This document shows positions 1 to 11,315 of a DNA stretch of 64,000 nt, one piece after another. Both the position numbers and the translations under genes were made by a program. This stretch comes from Monodelphis domestica (lineage: Eukaryota > Chordata > Mammalia > Didelphimorphia > Didelphidae). Position 1 is the first letter of the stretch, and each line of letters opens with the position of its first letter. The notes under the pieces were generated by a model, which had not been told where the DNA came from, searched no databases, and worked only from the letters and a program-made list of their open reading frames with translations. The stretch covers positions 14,409,255 to 14,473,254 of the forward strand of contig NC_077232.1 of NCBI RefSeq assembly GCF_027887165.1. The letters are read 5' to 3'.

Positions 1-130
1 CATATGACTTCATTTATCTTTGATTTCTTATTCTGAAAAAGGCCAGTTTGTATTTTCTGACTATTTATCAATTGAAGAATGTCTTTTAATTTGATGTTTG
101 TCTCAGTTATAATATTCTCTTTTAGTTAGG
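1..130 (-). mobile_element. L1-like fragment at the left edge
   Basis: AAGGCCAGTTTGTATTTTCTG and TTATCAATTGAAGAATG recur at 51310-51380, where they continue an L1-like minus-strand stretch. The wording resembles the C-terminal part of L1 ORF2 on the opposite strand. Also marks where the left unit begins to align with the right one. Confidence 0.5.
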
Positions 131-1269
131 ACTATTTTCGTTTTTGTTTTGTCTGAGATGTTGATTAGTACTACTTCATTTTTCACCTCAGCAAAATAGT
201 ATACATTAAGGTCTAGTGTTTATTTTAATTCTAGATTTTTTCATTTCTAATGATTTTCTTGTTTAAAATATTTTGTTCCATTTTGATTTCTCATGAATTA
301 TTCTCTGATTCCATTTTGGTTGTGTCCATCCTATTTACATTTATATTCATGATCACTAACTGCCAATTTCCATTCTATTTCCTTATTTATCCTTCTTAAT
401 TTTTTTTGGCCTGTCCTCTACTTAAAATTATGTTTGCTATTTATTTGCCATGTCTTTTATTTTCTATTATTCCCTTCCCTAATATTCTCTGATGTTCACT
501 CATTGCTGGCCAATATTTATTTTCCTTTCCACAGCAAACATTCTTCATTGAGTGTCTCTTTTATATAAATTATTTTCTCTATTTGTCTCCTCACTTTCTG
601 CCATAATGATTTTGTTGGTATTCTTAAAATCATTGTTTCTCACATCTCCCTCAACTTGTGTTATTTTTTTTCATTTATTATAAACAATCATAATACAAGA
701 ACCTCTTTCTATTTCTCTTCCACTCGATTTTTTCCCATTATTTTCTTTCACCAAACTTTTTGGAATTGTTAATCATTTAAATATTTGCATTCCCTTTTTC
801 TTCTTTACCTTAAATTTCTGCAGTATGAATTCAAAATGATCCTTTAATCCTAAATTTACCTCATCAAATGTTCTATAGAAGTTATATAAACTTTTATCTA
901 ACTAAAAGGACTTCTTGTTGAAAGCAATAAATTGTGAATACAGATTTTACAAAAGATCTTGGAATGCAGATATCAGAGCTATAGGAAAGAAATTCATGAC
1001 GTGGTGGAGGGAAGATAAAATTTTGAGGTTTGATCATTATCTAGAACATATCTAGGACATTACTCTTCTGTCACCTATGGCTTGATAGGAAAAAAAGACA
1101 TGGAGTGCAAAGTGCTAGGTAAAGTACAGTTAGAAGAATTTTCAAAAAGCGAATGACGGCTTTTGTAATCCTCAAACACATAGCCCCTGTTGTGTTGATT
1201 ATGAAGACTTAGGAGAGTGATGGAACACTTCTTTCCCCAAGAAGTAACAAAATTTGTCCTTACTATCAG
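131..1269. other. Intron 3 of V2R gene A
   Basis: AT-rich sequence paralogous to about 51640-52711 in gene B, aligning over most of its length. A short open frame at 1075-1278 (minus) is conserved as an antisense shadow in both copies (52514-52720) because it overlaps exon 4 and its flank; I see no sign that it is a gene. Confidence 0.6.
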
Positions 1270-1488
1270 CTCCATCACTTCCTGAAGTGTGTTAATACCA
1301 TCAATGGAAGCAAAGATGAGTTATGTGGAGATGGAACCTCCATGACTGCTGAGACCTATGATATCATGAATTATAAATCATTTCCTGGTAGATTTTCAGT
1401 AGAGGTCAAAGTTGGAGAAGTGATTCCTCAGGAAAAAGTGTTAAGTATTAATGAAGAAGACATAGATTGGCCAGAAGATTTCCCCCAG
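1270..1488 (+). CDS. V2R gene A exon 4
   Basis: Opens after a TATCAG acceptor and ends at CAG before a GTAAGA donor: 73 codons, phase 0. It begins LHHFLKC and ends DIDWPEDFPQ, the usual C-terminal strand of the V2R ligand-binding domain. The first half differs strongly from the gene B exon, while the second half is identical in protein. Confidence 0.9.
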
Positions 1489-4400
1489 GTAAGAGTCAGG
1501 TGAACAACACTGTTGTCTCTACCCTGGACCTAAGAACTTCCCTGAAAACACTGGGAATGCCTAGGACAGGCCTGAAGCATAAACTTTTCTCTTGCTCTCA
1601 GTAAGTCAGAACCTTGATTTCTCTGATTTCCTTTTCTCAAAAGGCTTTTCAAAATCTTTCTAATTAATTTATATAATGATCTTCATTCACTGTATGATGA
1701 AAATCTTGAATTACCTCAAATCAATTGGGCAAGTTTAAATAACAACAGCAGGGAGAGTGGAAAATGTTTACCCTCTAAAGAGACCGATAACACAAAAGAG
1801 TAGCGGAGATAGGAAATTCTGCAACTACCGAAATATTTTATCATGAAATTGTTTTCCCAAGATTGACCATGACTGCTTTTAGACATTCTTCATTAAAATA
1901 TGCTTGCATAATGGGAAGAGTGTCTGGAGTCTGGGAGAATCGTTTTATCCAGTTCACATGTGACTTCAAATGCTTACTAGCTCTATGAGTTTTTTTTGGT
2001 TGTTTGTTTGTAAAATCTGTTGTAGAAAGAAATGGTAAACAACTCCAGGATGTTTGCCAAGCAAATAACAGGAAGGTTTTTGAAAAGATGGACACAAATG
2101 AAAAATGCCTGATCAACAAATTAGAATCTTGTGGTTGTTTCCTCTTCTGAATAGAACTTATATATAGGTTCTTTTTTATTTGTCTATGGTAAAATCATAA
2201 ATCTCACATTCTATGAATCATCAGAGATTCATATGAATATCCAAATGTCAGAATAAAGAAACAAGAACAACATACGAATCAGTTTAACTTGATTCTCGTA
2301 ATGAAGCAGATCAAATCAAATTGAAGTGTTTAATCAGTTCATTTTATTATAAACTCTCTAAAGTTATGACTTCCAGAAAAATTCAGGATTCCTAATTCAA
2401 ATACAAAGAATTGGACTTGTTTAGTGAACAAAAATATAAAGAAATATTGCTCCTTCAATCATCAAAGAATTACTTCAACATTTATTGTATGAATGGAGTG
2501 TAATTTAGAGATATACTGCCATATGTTTGGTTGATATCATGCCATCTAGCCATTTCTATTTTTAAATATGGAAGAGCTCTATTGTGTGTTGTGGAGATTC
2601 TGTCCATATTCATATCTTTAGGAAAAGATGATATGGTGGAGAATATAGAAAACTGGAAGTTCCATTCAGAAAAATATCATCCTTACACTTCCAAACTTCA
2701 AATATATTATTCTATAGGTGTACCAAATCATTGCCTCAATGAATCTAAATTTCAACAATCATTCTCATAATAATATTTTTTTCTTTTTATGGAAACTCAG
2801 ATTCCAAGTTCCACATGCAGTGTGGCCTGTAGCCCTGGTTACAGGAAACAGTCTCTTGAAGGCCAGCCCATCTGCTGCTTTGATTGTACCCTATGCCCTG
2901 ATGGAAATATTTCCAATAAAACAGGTACTTGCCTAAAGAGAAAGACTTCTCACAAATTATAGAAATTGACTTTATTCATCTTTATTTAATTTTTGTTCTA
3001 TGACTTGACCTGATAAATTTTTTTCTTACCATAATGATATGGAAAAATTTCTGTTATATGGTAGATCTAAGAATATTTACCTCAAATTGCAAAATTCAAT
3101 TCACCAGATCTTAGTCCTTGAAAATTATATCCTCATATTTTCCTCATACATACATTCCATTTGTTCTTTACTCATACATGAAATTAAACATCATTCTGAG
3201 GTTTCAGAATACAAGTGAATACATTATAGCAGATTTAAATTAATGTATTGACATATCTATTTATCTATATATAGCTATTTAAAAGTCTTTTGTAAATTAT
3301 GGTCAAATTATTTTCAAATTAATATTTAATTATAGTAAGCAACTTTTTCTTTTAAAATATCCCATTAAACATTTAGTATTGTTTAATTTTCTATTGGTAT
3401 TATCTAATTTTTAAGAATATCAATTCATTTGTAGTCCTTAGGCAGGATACAGTATATACGAATGAGAACCGTATTTTATGATATTTGTTTTTCTTACATT
3501 TTTTTTATGCTTGGTTGCTATGCTTGTATAAAATAATTAAAGTCTAACATACTAAGAATCCATGTCTGCCTCCCTTTCTTATTGGGAAAAAGAATTAAAA
3601 GATTATTTATCACATGGTGTTACTATTCAAATGAAACAGATACTGAGTGGGGAAATTCCATTTTTGAATCACAAAGGGTGACTTGTCATCAATGCTATTT
3701 AGTCAAATTTCTTTTCTCTACACTTCCTCTTCTATATCTCCAATTTTTACTCTCTACTGTCATCTTATGAGCTTAAATGAAATTCCAACTTGATAGGTAT
3801 TAAGATAAGAATTAATTTATTTTTATTAAGAGAAATTTATAGACAAGAAAAAGATTTTGTACATATTTAAACTGTCCCCTTTCAGAAACTTAACTGAGAA
3901 GTCCTTATTCTGGCCCTTTAAGAAAACACTTCCTCTTGTATATCTACAAATTTTCCTTTCTACTATAATCTTATCAGTTTAAATGAAAAAATCCAATGTG
4001 ATATGTTAAGAATTACTTTATTTTTATTAAGAGAGATTTATAGATGAGAAAAAGAGTTTGTTCATGTCTAAACTGTCCCCTTTCAGAAACTTAGCTGAGA
4101 AGTCCTTATTCTGGCCCTTTAAGGAAATGGCATAAAAGTTCAATGAAAAAGAATTCTGGGCTCCTGGTTCTCTGGCAGTCAAAGGGAAGAGTAGTGGCTG
4201 GTTGGAGCTCTTGCTCTGAAAGACAGTTGGTGGTTGTTGGAAAGAAAGGAAAAGAAATTAAAAAAAGCTGAAGAAGAAAACATACTGGTTTATTATTAAA
4301 AAGCTTAGTGCCTGAGGAGTTTTTCCTCTTAGCAATTCTGAGAAAGAGGTAGAGATTTGAGGGCTGCTCTCAAGAAGAACTCCAGGGGGAGCCAGAGAAC

Positions 4401-7400
4401 TTGCCTGTGAAAGCTCTCACAGGCAGAGCTCTCTTTGAAGTTGACACACACACACAGGAGCTGCATTTAGTGGGAGAGAAATTGACTGTTGAAATTTCAT
4501 GAATTTCTTCAAGAAGACTGTATGAATTACTATGAGGGAGTGAGACAGAATTGAATCTTTAGGTAGTTGATTAGATCCTACTGTGGTGTCTATATTAGTA
4601 GGCAAAGATGAAGCTCCAGGAGGAGCAGTTGGGGTTGTGTTTAGGCAAAAATTTAGTATTAGGATAATATGCATATTCTAGGTAATTCCTAATCCCCGCT
4701 TCCTTTTTATACTTCTCCTTCATAATAAAATCATGTTAGATTTAACTGCCTCCAGCTATTCATCCACTGCCTGAAACCAGTTTGGCCCTGATAGATTTGG
4801 CTGTATCAGTAGCAGCTTCAGTTTGATGAGAACAGTTGCCTCCAGACCTCCAATAAAAGCCAGTGAATAGTTAGCAACTAATAGCTCATTAATAAGTTTG
4901 GTTATCAATTCACCAGCTATTGTTCACCTATTACTGTTAGTTTCCTGCCTTCTATCAATCACCTGCAAATAGTTTACCCTCAGAATTGTGGTTTATTGAT
5001 AACACTGGCAATCAAAGATATCAGTACTTCAAACCAACACAGTCAGACATTTGGACATCTATTATTTAATCAAAGCATAAGTTAAGTATATGATTTATTA
5101 ATAGTTCTCATAATATATTGTAAAGAATTAGATATTTGTGTACTTTTATGTGAAATATACTTGGTGACGGTAAGAGTGCCTGATACTGAAACAATGCTTT
5201 TATATATGTAATAAAAGTATCATCCTGATGAGTGGAAATTATGAAGAAAGACAGATTTAAAATAGACACGTAATAAACTGAGAAAATTATGAATATATTT
5301 GTATAACATAGTTTCCAGTTTAAAAAATCATATTATTTATGAAAACTAATAGTAACAACTTTAAAGGAGGTTTATTTGATATCCATGAACTGAATCCTGG
5401 ACTTAAACTTCCCTTAGGACTTACAATTATGAATTTGTTTTCAGAGATTATTATATATAATAAAAATTATAGAATGAATTAATTCTCTATTTTACTTCAA
5501 TTTTTAAAATTCCCTAGATATATAAAGTAATCACATTAGGACTTACTATGGGAAGTTAAATTTTGAAATGGGTCACAGATGGCTTAATATTTGTTTAATA
5601 AACCTGGATGTAATGGGTAGAATTTGTAAGCTGTTAATAAATAAGTTTGGAACTGATTATTCAGTAGGGTCGGCAGGAATTTAGCTAAATTCCAAAGAGA
5701 CTTGTTTTTAACAATTTATTAATAAAATATAGAAAGAGTGAAAGTAAGAAAATCAGAGAAAGGGTAGGGTAAGCTATCTAGCCTATTCACTAAGTATTTG
5801 CTCTGACCCCTGACTCAACCCAGGCAGGGCTAATTAGCCATTAGCCAGAGTGGTATCAATTTTGATCTGAGGACCTGGACATACAGGGAGGGTGTCTCAA
5901 AGGATAGGCCTCTCCTAAGGCTAGTCCCTTCAGAAAATCCAGGAAATGAGTCACCCTTTTTCACTCACCATATGTCAGTCCAAAGGGATGCACTCAGAGA
6001 ACTCAAACCTGAGCTCTTCCAAGCTCAAGTCAAAAACTAAAGACCAAAAAAGTTTTTCAGTCAGAGCTCCTCCAAAGTCAAGTTGAAGACAAAAGATCAG
6101 AGGACCTCTTCACAGGAAGTTCTTGACATTTTTAAAGATCATTTATTTATGTCACTTCCTGTGACTTCCTTTCATTTTACATGGACCAACTACAGCTAAA
6201 ACTTTGCTTGGGACTGCTCAGGAGGCAATCATCAATTCAGATTTGCCACCCACTATTGCATGTGTGGGTCACAGACCTTTCCCACTCAAGTGTGACTGGG
6301 GTCTATATGCTTTTGTTGATTAAATTAAAAAATGGGCAAGGGAGAAGTAATTTAATCTTCATAATCAGGGGAGTTCATTTAATCTTCACAATAGGGAATC
6401 AATAATTAATCATTTTTATCCACAAGTAGAAATAAAGAGAAACTGAAATATGTGGGTATTTTAATTGACTGTCTAGAATTCTTATTCTTCTCACTGAGAA
6501 GGAGGATGCTAAAAACGAGCTGAGATGTATTTGGAATGACTAATATTGCACTTTACTGGAGAAAGAAAACTCTGGTCTCTATAAATACAATGAGGTTCAT
6601 TTTTGTTGTATTTCCAGATGCAGAAGAGTGTATTCAGTGCCCTGAAGATCAGTACCCCAGCAAGGAGAAAGACAGATGCCTGCCCAAGATAGTGACTTAC
6701 CTGGCTTATGAAGAGACTTTGGGAATGATTCTGGCCTCTGCAGCTCTCTGCTTCTCCATTCTCACCACCTTTGTCCTTGGAGTGTTTGTGATGCACAGAG
6801 ACACCCCCATAGTTAAAGCCAACAATCGCAGTCTCAGCTACATTCTGCTTACCTCTCTCACTCTTTGCTTCCTTTCTTCCTTACTCTTCATTGGTCGTCC
6901 TACACCAGCCAACTGTGTCTTAAGGCAAACCACATTTGTCATTGTGTTCACGGTGGCTATTGCTTCCATCTTGGCCAAAACCATCACTGTGGTTGTGGCC
7001 TTTAGAGCCACTAAACCAGGGAGCAAGCTCAGGAGGTGGCTGAGACCAGCAGTATCTTATTTTCTGATTTTCACTTGTACCCTTATCCAGATGTGCCTCT
7101 GCGGCATCTGGCTGGGGACATATCCCCCATTCCTTGAGATGGATATATACTCTGAGGTTTCCTCGATTGTCATTCAGTGCAATGAGGGCTCCCTTGTTAC
7201 CTTCTACTGTGTCCTTGGCTACATGGGCTTCCTGGCCTTGGTCAGCTTTACATTGGCTTTCCTGGCAAGGAATCTGCCAGACACTTTCAATGAAGCCAAG
7301 TACCTGACCTTCAGCATGCTGGTGTTTTGCAGTGTCTGGATTTCCTTCTTGCCAGCATATCAGAGCACCAAAGGGAAGGTCATGGTGGCCATGGAGATCT

Positions 7401-7522
7401 TTTCCATCTTGGTCTCCAGTGCTGGGATTCTCACCTGTATCTTTGCTCCCAAATGCTATGTGATACTTCTGTGTTCAGACAGAAACACCCTGAAGATAAT
7501 GAAAAACAAAGCTAATCCCTGA
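1270..7522 (+). CDS. VMN2R: Vomeronasal type-2 receptor gene A, 3' part (exons 4-6)
   Basis: Three coding exons are present: 1270-1488, 2801-2924 and 6618-7522. They encode the end of the ligand-binding domain, the cysteine-rich linker and the seven-helix domain of a class C GPCR of the V2R family. The exon lengths 219, 124 and 905 and their phases (0, 0, 1) equal those of the complete gene B at 39502-58227. The last exon carries the V2R hallmarks HRDTPIVKANNR, LPDTFNEAKYLTFSMLVFCS and QSTKGK. All visible splice sites are GT-AG and no stop interrupts the exons. Exons 1-3 should lie left of the window, since in gene B exon 3 sits about 4 kb upstream of exon 4. By family knowledge the protein is a plasma-membrane chemoreceptor of vomeronasal neurons. 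Whether the whole gene is intact cannot be judged from here. The family member number is not assignable. Confidence 0.9.
1905..2110 (+). repeat. Old tRNA-derived SINE in intron 4 of gene A
   Basis: Contains TTCACATGTGACTTCAAAT, then ACTAGCTCTATGA and GAAATGGTAAACAACTCCAGGATGTTTGCCAAG. This is the familiar marsupial SINE wording (acttactagctgtgtgacc, ggaaatggcaaaccactcc, tttgccaag). The same copy is in gene B at 53390-53590, so it predates the duplication. Confidence 0.6.
2801..2924 (+). CDS. V2R gene A exon 5 (cysteine-rich linker)
   Basis: 124 bp, the standard size of V2R exon 5, between an acceptor ending CTCAG and a GTACTT donor. It starts IPSSTCSVACSPGYRK and holds CCFDC and LCPDG, the cysteine pattern that couples the ligand-binding domain to the membrane domain. 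It ends in phase 1. Confidence 0.93.
3000..3720. other. First part of intron 5, gene A
   Basis: AT-rich intron sequence that aligns with 54500-55225 in gene B. Nothing else recognised. Confidence 0.5.
3722..4133 (+). repeat. Local tandem duplication, two units of about 206 bp
   Basis: Units start at 3722 and 3928 with ACTTCCTCTT and each ends in a GAGAAGTCCTTATTCTGGCCCTTTAAG-type block (long motif at 3895-3921 and 4098-4123). Gene B has one unit only, near 55227-55430, so the doubling happened in the left unit or the other copy was lost in B. Confidence 0.75.
4140..5050 (+). mobile_element. LTR-like fossil in intron 5 of gene A
   Basis: About 0.9 kb of sequence with a TTTTTATA box near 4705 and AATAAAATC near 4725, a spacing typical of the promoter and poly(A) site of a retroviral LTR, followed by a U5-like CT-rich stretch. 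A full parallel copy lies in gene B. No coding sequence is attached. Family not identified; older than the V2R duplication. Confidence 0.4.
5640..6420 (-). mobile_element. LTR-like fossil, minus strand, in intron 5 of gene A
   Basis: Resembles 23780-24610 in overall order: AAAATATAGAAAGAGTGAA, a GAGGACCTG block, a TTTTCACTCACCA block, CAGTCCA, a GGACTGC(T/C)CAG block, CCCACTATT and GGGTCACAGA. The order and AT-rich ends suit a minus-strand LTR. A shorter partial copy is in gene B. No coding capacity. Family unknown. Confidence 0.45.
6618..7522 (+). CDS. V2R gene A exon 6 (seven-helix domain)
   Basis: 905 bp from a TTTCCAG acceptor to TGA at 7520-7522. It encodes the last linker cysteines (ECIQCPEDQYPS), then seven hydrophobic segments starting near LGMILASAALCFS and a short tail ending NKANP. 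The open frame extends upstream to 6536, but the acceptor, the phase and the parallel exon in gene B show that the real exon begins at 6618. It is about 94% identical in protein to gene B exon 6 by eye. Confidence 0.95.
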
Positions 7523-8280
7523 GGAGCAATTTGTTATCAAGCTCTTTGTCACAAGTCTTAGAGAAGTAGCTTCTGCCTTCTTGAATGACTTAAAATGCTC
7601 TAGCTTTTGTACCAGTTTTTTCTTTCATCATTTCTTCCTTATGTACTAGACTGAGAAGTATATTGAAGAAAGTCATATTGCTTGACTTCTGAATAGACGT
7701 AGAATTAATTGAGTAATTATATAAAATACAATCTAAAGAACAGAAGCTTAATCTAGAGATGAGGTTGAATATAGTCCTATAAACATCAATGAATAATTAT
7801 AATAAGTGTCTAGTTTTGAATTCTTCATTTTGTAACTACCACCTTTCTTACCCTGGAAAAATACATCTAGGATTCTGATAAAAAGGTATCTTATTTACAA
7901 TGTACGATATGTTCCCAATTTATATACCTGAATAATATCAATCATTACGTTTTTCAATTAATATTTGATGAATTAAACATATGCAATATATGATTTGATG
8001 GGGACTTATTAAGGGCCAATATATTTGTTCAGGAAGATGATTTTTCTTCAATAAACAATTATAAAAAGTTATTATATCTGCAATTCATTTTTATAAACTT
8101 TTCTATTGTAGAATTAGTGTGTTGTGGATATTCCTCTATTAGAGATTCATTGTTCACTTATCATAGTTCTCTGAAAGATACCTTCAATATATTGGTACAT
8201 ATTTATTATAAGATATAATAAAAATGAAAAAAAGATAATGCATCAATAATTATTTGGGTTTTTAAAAACTTTTACCTTCT
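7523..8280. other. 3' flank of V2R gene A
   Basis: AT-rich; includes the likely 3' UTR. Aligns with 58228-58583 and 59784-60180 in the right unit, which is split there by an L1. No other feature seen. Confidence 0.6.
8050..8055 (+). terminator. Possible polyadenylation signal of V2R gene A
   Basis: AATAAA about 530 nt after the gene A stop codon, in the sequence shared with gene B, where the hexamer is altered to AATAAT. Position is the only support. Confidence 0.2.
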
Positions 8281-8286
8281 ATCTGT

Positions 8287-8590
8287 AAAAAATAAAATCA
8301 AACCTCAATCATATAAATTATATATTTTATGGGCTTTATTAATGATCATTAGAAATCATGGAATAAAGAGGATACAATATAAAGACCATGTGCCCATGGC
8401 TGACCAATCCATTTAAAATCCCTGTGCTTAGTTTACTACCAGCACTAAGCTCGAGGTCATCATGGAAAAGAGAGTGGGGCAGGACCGCCCATTCAATATT
8501 TATCCATTGTCTACAGGAAGTACATGTTGATAGGAAGTCTGTGGGCTCCTGGGAAATGTTGTTCTCTTTTAGGGTAACAGATTTTCATTT
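8287..8590 (-). repeat. LTR of the short element, left unit, distal copy
   Basis: Paired with 18382-18690 by eye alignment; clearly diverged from it, which implies considerable age. Confidence 0.5.
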
Positions 8591-9636
8591 ATATATTACC
8601 CCCTGATATTCTTGGAAGATTAGTCTCTCCAATGGATCTTGTAAACATAACCAACTTTTCAATTACAATAATTTGGGGACAAAAGAAAAAAAGGACAAAC
8701 CCATGCTTGCTAAGTACATTGACAAAAATCCTGTTGGGGGCAGACCCCTTATGCATAAGAGTATACATATAAAACAAAAGAACTCAACACCAACTTCCAG
8801 TCAAGATGGCGGCTTAAAGCTGCAAAAATTCAGACCTCTGAAAACCCTTCCTTATGATCACAAACTGAATGCTCCTAGGGCACTGAAATTCAACCTTAAT
8901 AACAGGACAGAGCAAAGGAACCCTCCTTCTGAACTCAAACCAAAAGGTAAGCCCCTAAAAATCCAGAATCCTAGAACAATCTGGTCTAATGGGAAGGCAG
9001 ATGGAAAGTCCCAAGACCCTTCCCCCCAACCCAGAGAGCTGAGCCCACAGCAGCAGCAGCAGCAGGAACCCCAGGTCCTCCAAAAGAGCTGCTCTTAAGG
9101 GTGCACCTTAAAAGCAACCTGGACCAGTCTCTGGGCATCCAACACAGATGGCAGGGAAGCACCCTGAGAGAGATGGGGGTGGGAGGGTCTGTAGCCCCCT
9201 GGCTGGGTCCTTCCATCAGAGTCTCATGGGAGGTTCTTGCCTCAGGGCACATTCAGACCAACACAGCTGAACATAATCCCATCAGAAGCCCTCGGAGCTC
9301 AGAGAGGTCAGGACCCCTCCCCCTTAGAGTGCAGGGCCCTCTGAAAGGACAGGAACCTCAGGGCTGGCAAAGGCACTGAGGTACCTTATGTGCAGTGCTG
9401 TCCCAGGCTCAGAGTGTGGAGGTAAGGCAGTGGAGAAGCAATTGGAGGGAACTGAGAGCAGTACCACCCGAAAAGCCGGCATCGAGAAGACCCTGGGCCT
9501 CCCAGGGAAGACAGCACTGCTGCGGAGAATGGACAATTTGCCTGGGGCTAAAGCCTCAGACCATCAGAAAGATACACTAGGAGCCAGTCCTCCTCACTCA
9601 GATTTCTGACTGGAAAGGGGAAGAAAAACCATAGAG

Positions 9637-10620
9637 ATGGCAAACAGTACAGAAGTGCAAAAGCCTCCAAACACCAAGAAAAGCAAGAAGAAGGGGGTGA
9701 CTTTGGACACATTTTATGGAACAAAAATACAAAATACAGAGGATATAGAAGAGGAAATACAAACAATTGCCCCAAAACCTTCCAATGGAAATGGAAATTC
9801 TCCAAAAACTCTTGAAGAATTTAAATCAGAAATTATCAAAAAGATGGAAGCCTTCTGGCAGGAAAAATGGGAAACAATGCAAAAGGAACTCAGCAATCTG
9901 GGAGACCAAAATATGCAAATGCAGAAACAACTCAAAGCCTCAAAAATCATGTCAGACCAAACTGAAAAGGAAAACCAGTCTTTAAATGTTAGAAACAGGC
10001 AACTGGAAGACAATGATCTTGCAAAAGAGCAAGAATTAATAAAGCAAAGTCAGAAGACTAAAGATTTAGAAGATAACAAAAAATATCTCACTAAAAGGTG
10101 ACAGACCTGGAATACAGAGGAAGGAGAGACAATCTGAGAGTCACTGGTCTACTAGAAAAGCCAGAAATAAACAGTAATCTTGATATAATAACATATGATA
10201 TCAAAGAAAACTGCCCAGAGGTTCTAGAACAGGGGACAAAATCTGCATTGAAAGAGTTCACAGAACACCCTCTACACTAAATCTCCAAAAGACAACTGCC
10301 AGGAATGTAATTGACAAATTCCAAACCTTCCAAGCAAAAGAAAAAATATTACAAGAAGTCAGAAAAAGACAATTTAGATATAAAGGAACACCAACACATA
10401 GGACCTAGCAATTTCTACTCTTAATGACCGTAAGGCATGGAACATGATATTGAGAAAAGCAAGAGAGCTGGGTCTTCAACCAAGAATCAGCTATCCATCA
10501 AAACTGACTATATACTTCCAGGGGAAAGTATGGGCATTCAACAAAATACATGATTTCCAAGTGTTTATAAAGAAAAGACCAGAGCTCTGTGTAAAGTTCG
10601 ACATCCAAACACAAAGAAAA
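9637..10620 (+). pseudogene. L1 ORF1 (broken)
   Basis: Starts MANSTEVQKPPNTKKSKKKG at 9637 and continues with VTLDTFYG, a glutamine- and lysine-rich coiled coil (residues 60-150) and LEYRGRRDNLRV after a frame change near 10100. The C-terminal part, about 10435-10620, has DRKAWNMILRKARELGLQPR and YPSKLTIYFQGKVWAF in another register. The protein is the RNA-binding chaperone of L1. At least two frame breaks and a stop in between make it non-functional. Confidence 0.85.
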
Positions 10621-11315
10621 AGAGAAACATTAAAAGGTAAATATGAAGAAAAAGGAAAAGGAGAAAAATGTTATCCTTTTCTTTCATTCAAACTCTCTTC
10701 TATAAGGACTACATTAATATCAAATTATATATATATATATTAATATGTAGGGAAATGTTATATGTAACTCTCAAAATTTTTATGCATCATTAGAGTAGTA
10801 AGAAGAATCACACATAGGGAAAGTTTGGGGCATCAAGATGATAGGGAGAAAAATGGGGGATAGAAAGATAATGGGAGGGGGGAATCATTGATGGTACTAA
10901 GATATACTCCAAGAAATAGGAAAAAACACTAAATAGAATAATCTTTCTCACAGAAGGATACACATGGGAAGGGGAGAGGAAGAATTCTCCTATAAGAAGG
11001 AGAGGAAGAGAATTTTTACTTAAATCTTACTCTCAGTGAAATCAACTCTGTGAGGGAAGAGCATCCATATCCATTGGGATCTTGAGTTTTATCTTATCCA
11101 ACCGGGTAAGGGAGAAGGGAAAACCAAGGGGGTAGGGGTGAAGGGGACACAAAAAGGGAGGGAAGGGGAGGAGAGAGGGGAAGGGAACAAAAAGGAAGGG
11201 GCTAGACAGGGAAACCTATCAAGAGAGAGGAGTAGGGGGACTGATTTAAAGTACATCACTGGCTTAAAAGGTAATAGCTAAAGAAGAAAGGTCACAATTA
11301 GGGGAGGATATTAAA

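Noticed and set aside
9047-9064. (CAG)n run encoding polyglutamine
   Set aside because: Five or six CAG units in the 5' UTR of the large L1, not in a host protein.
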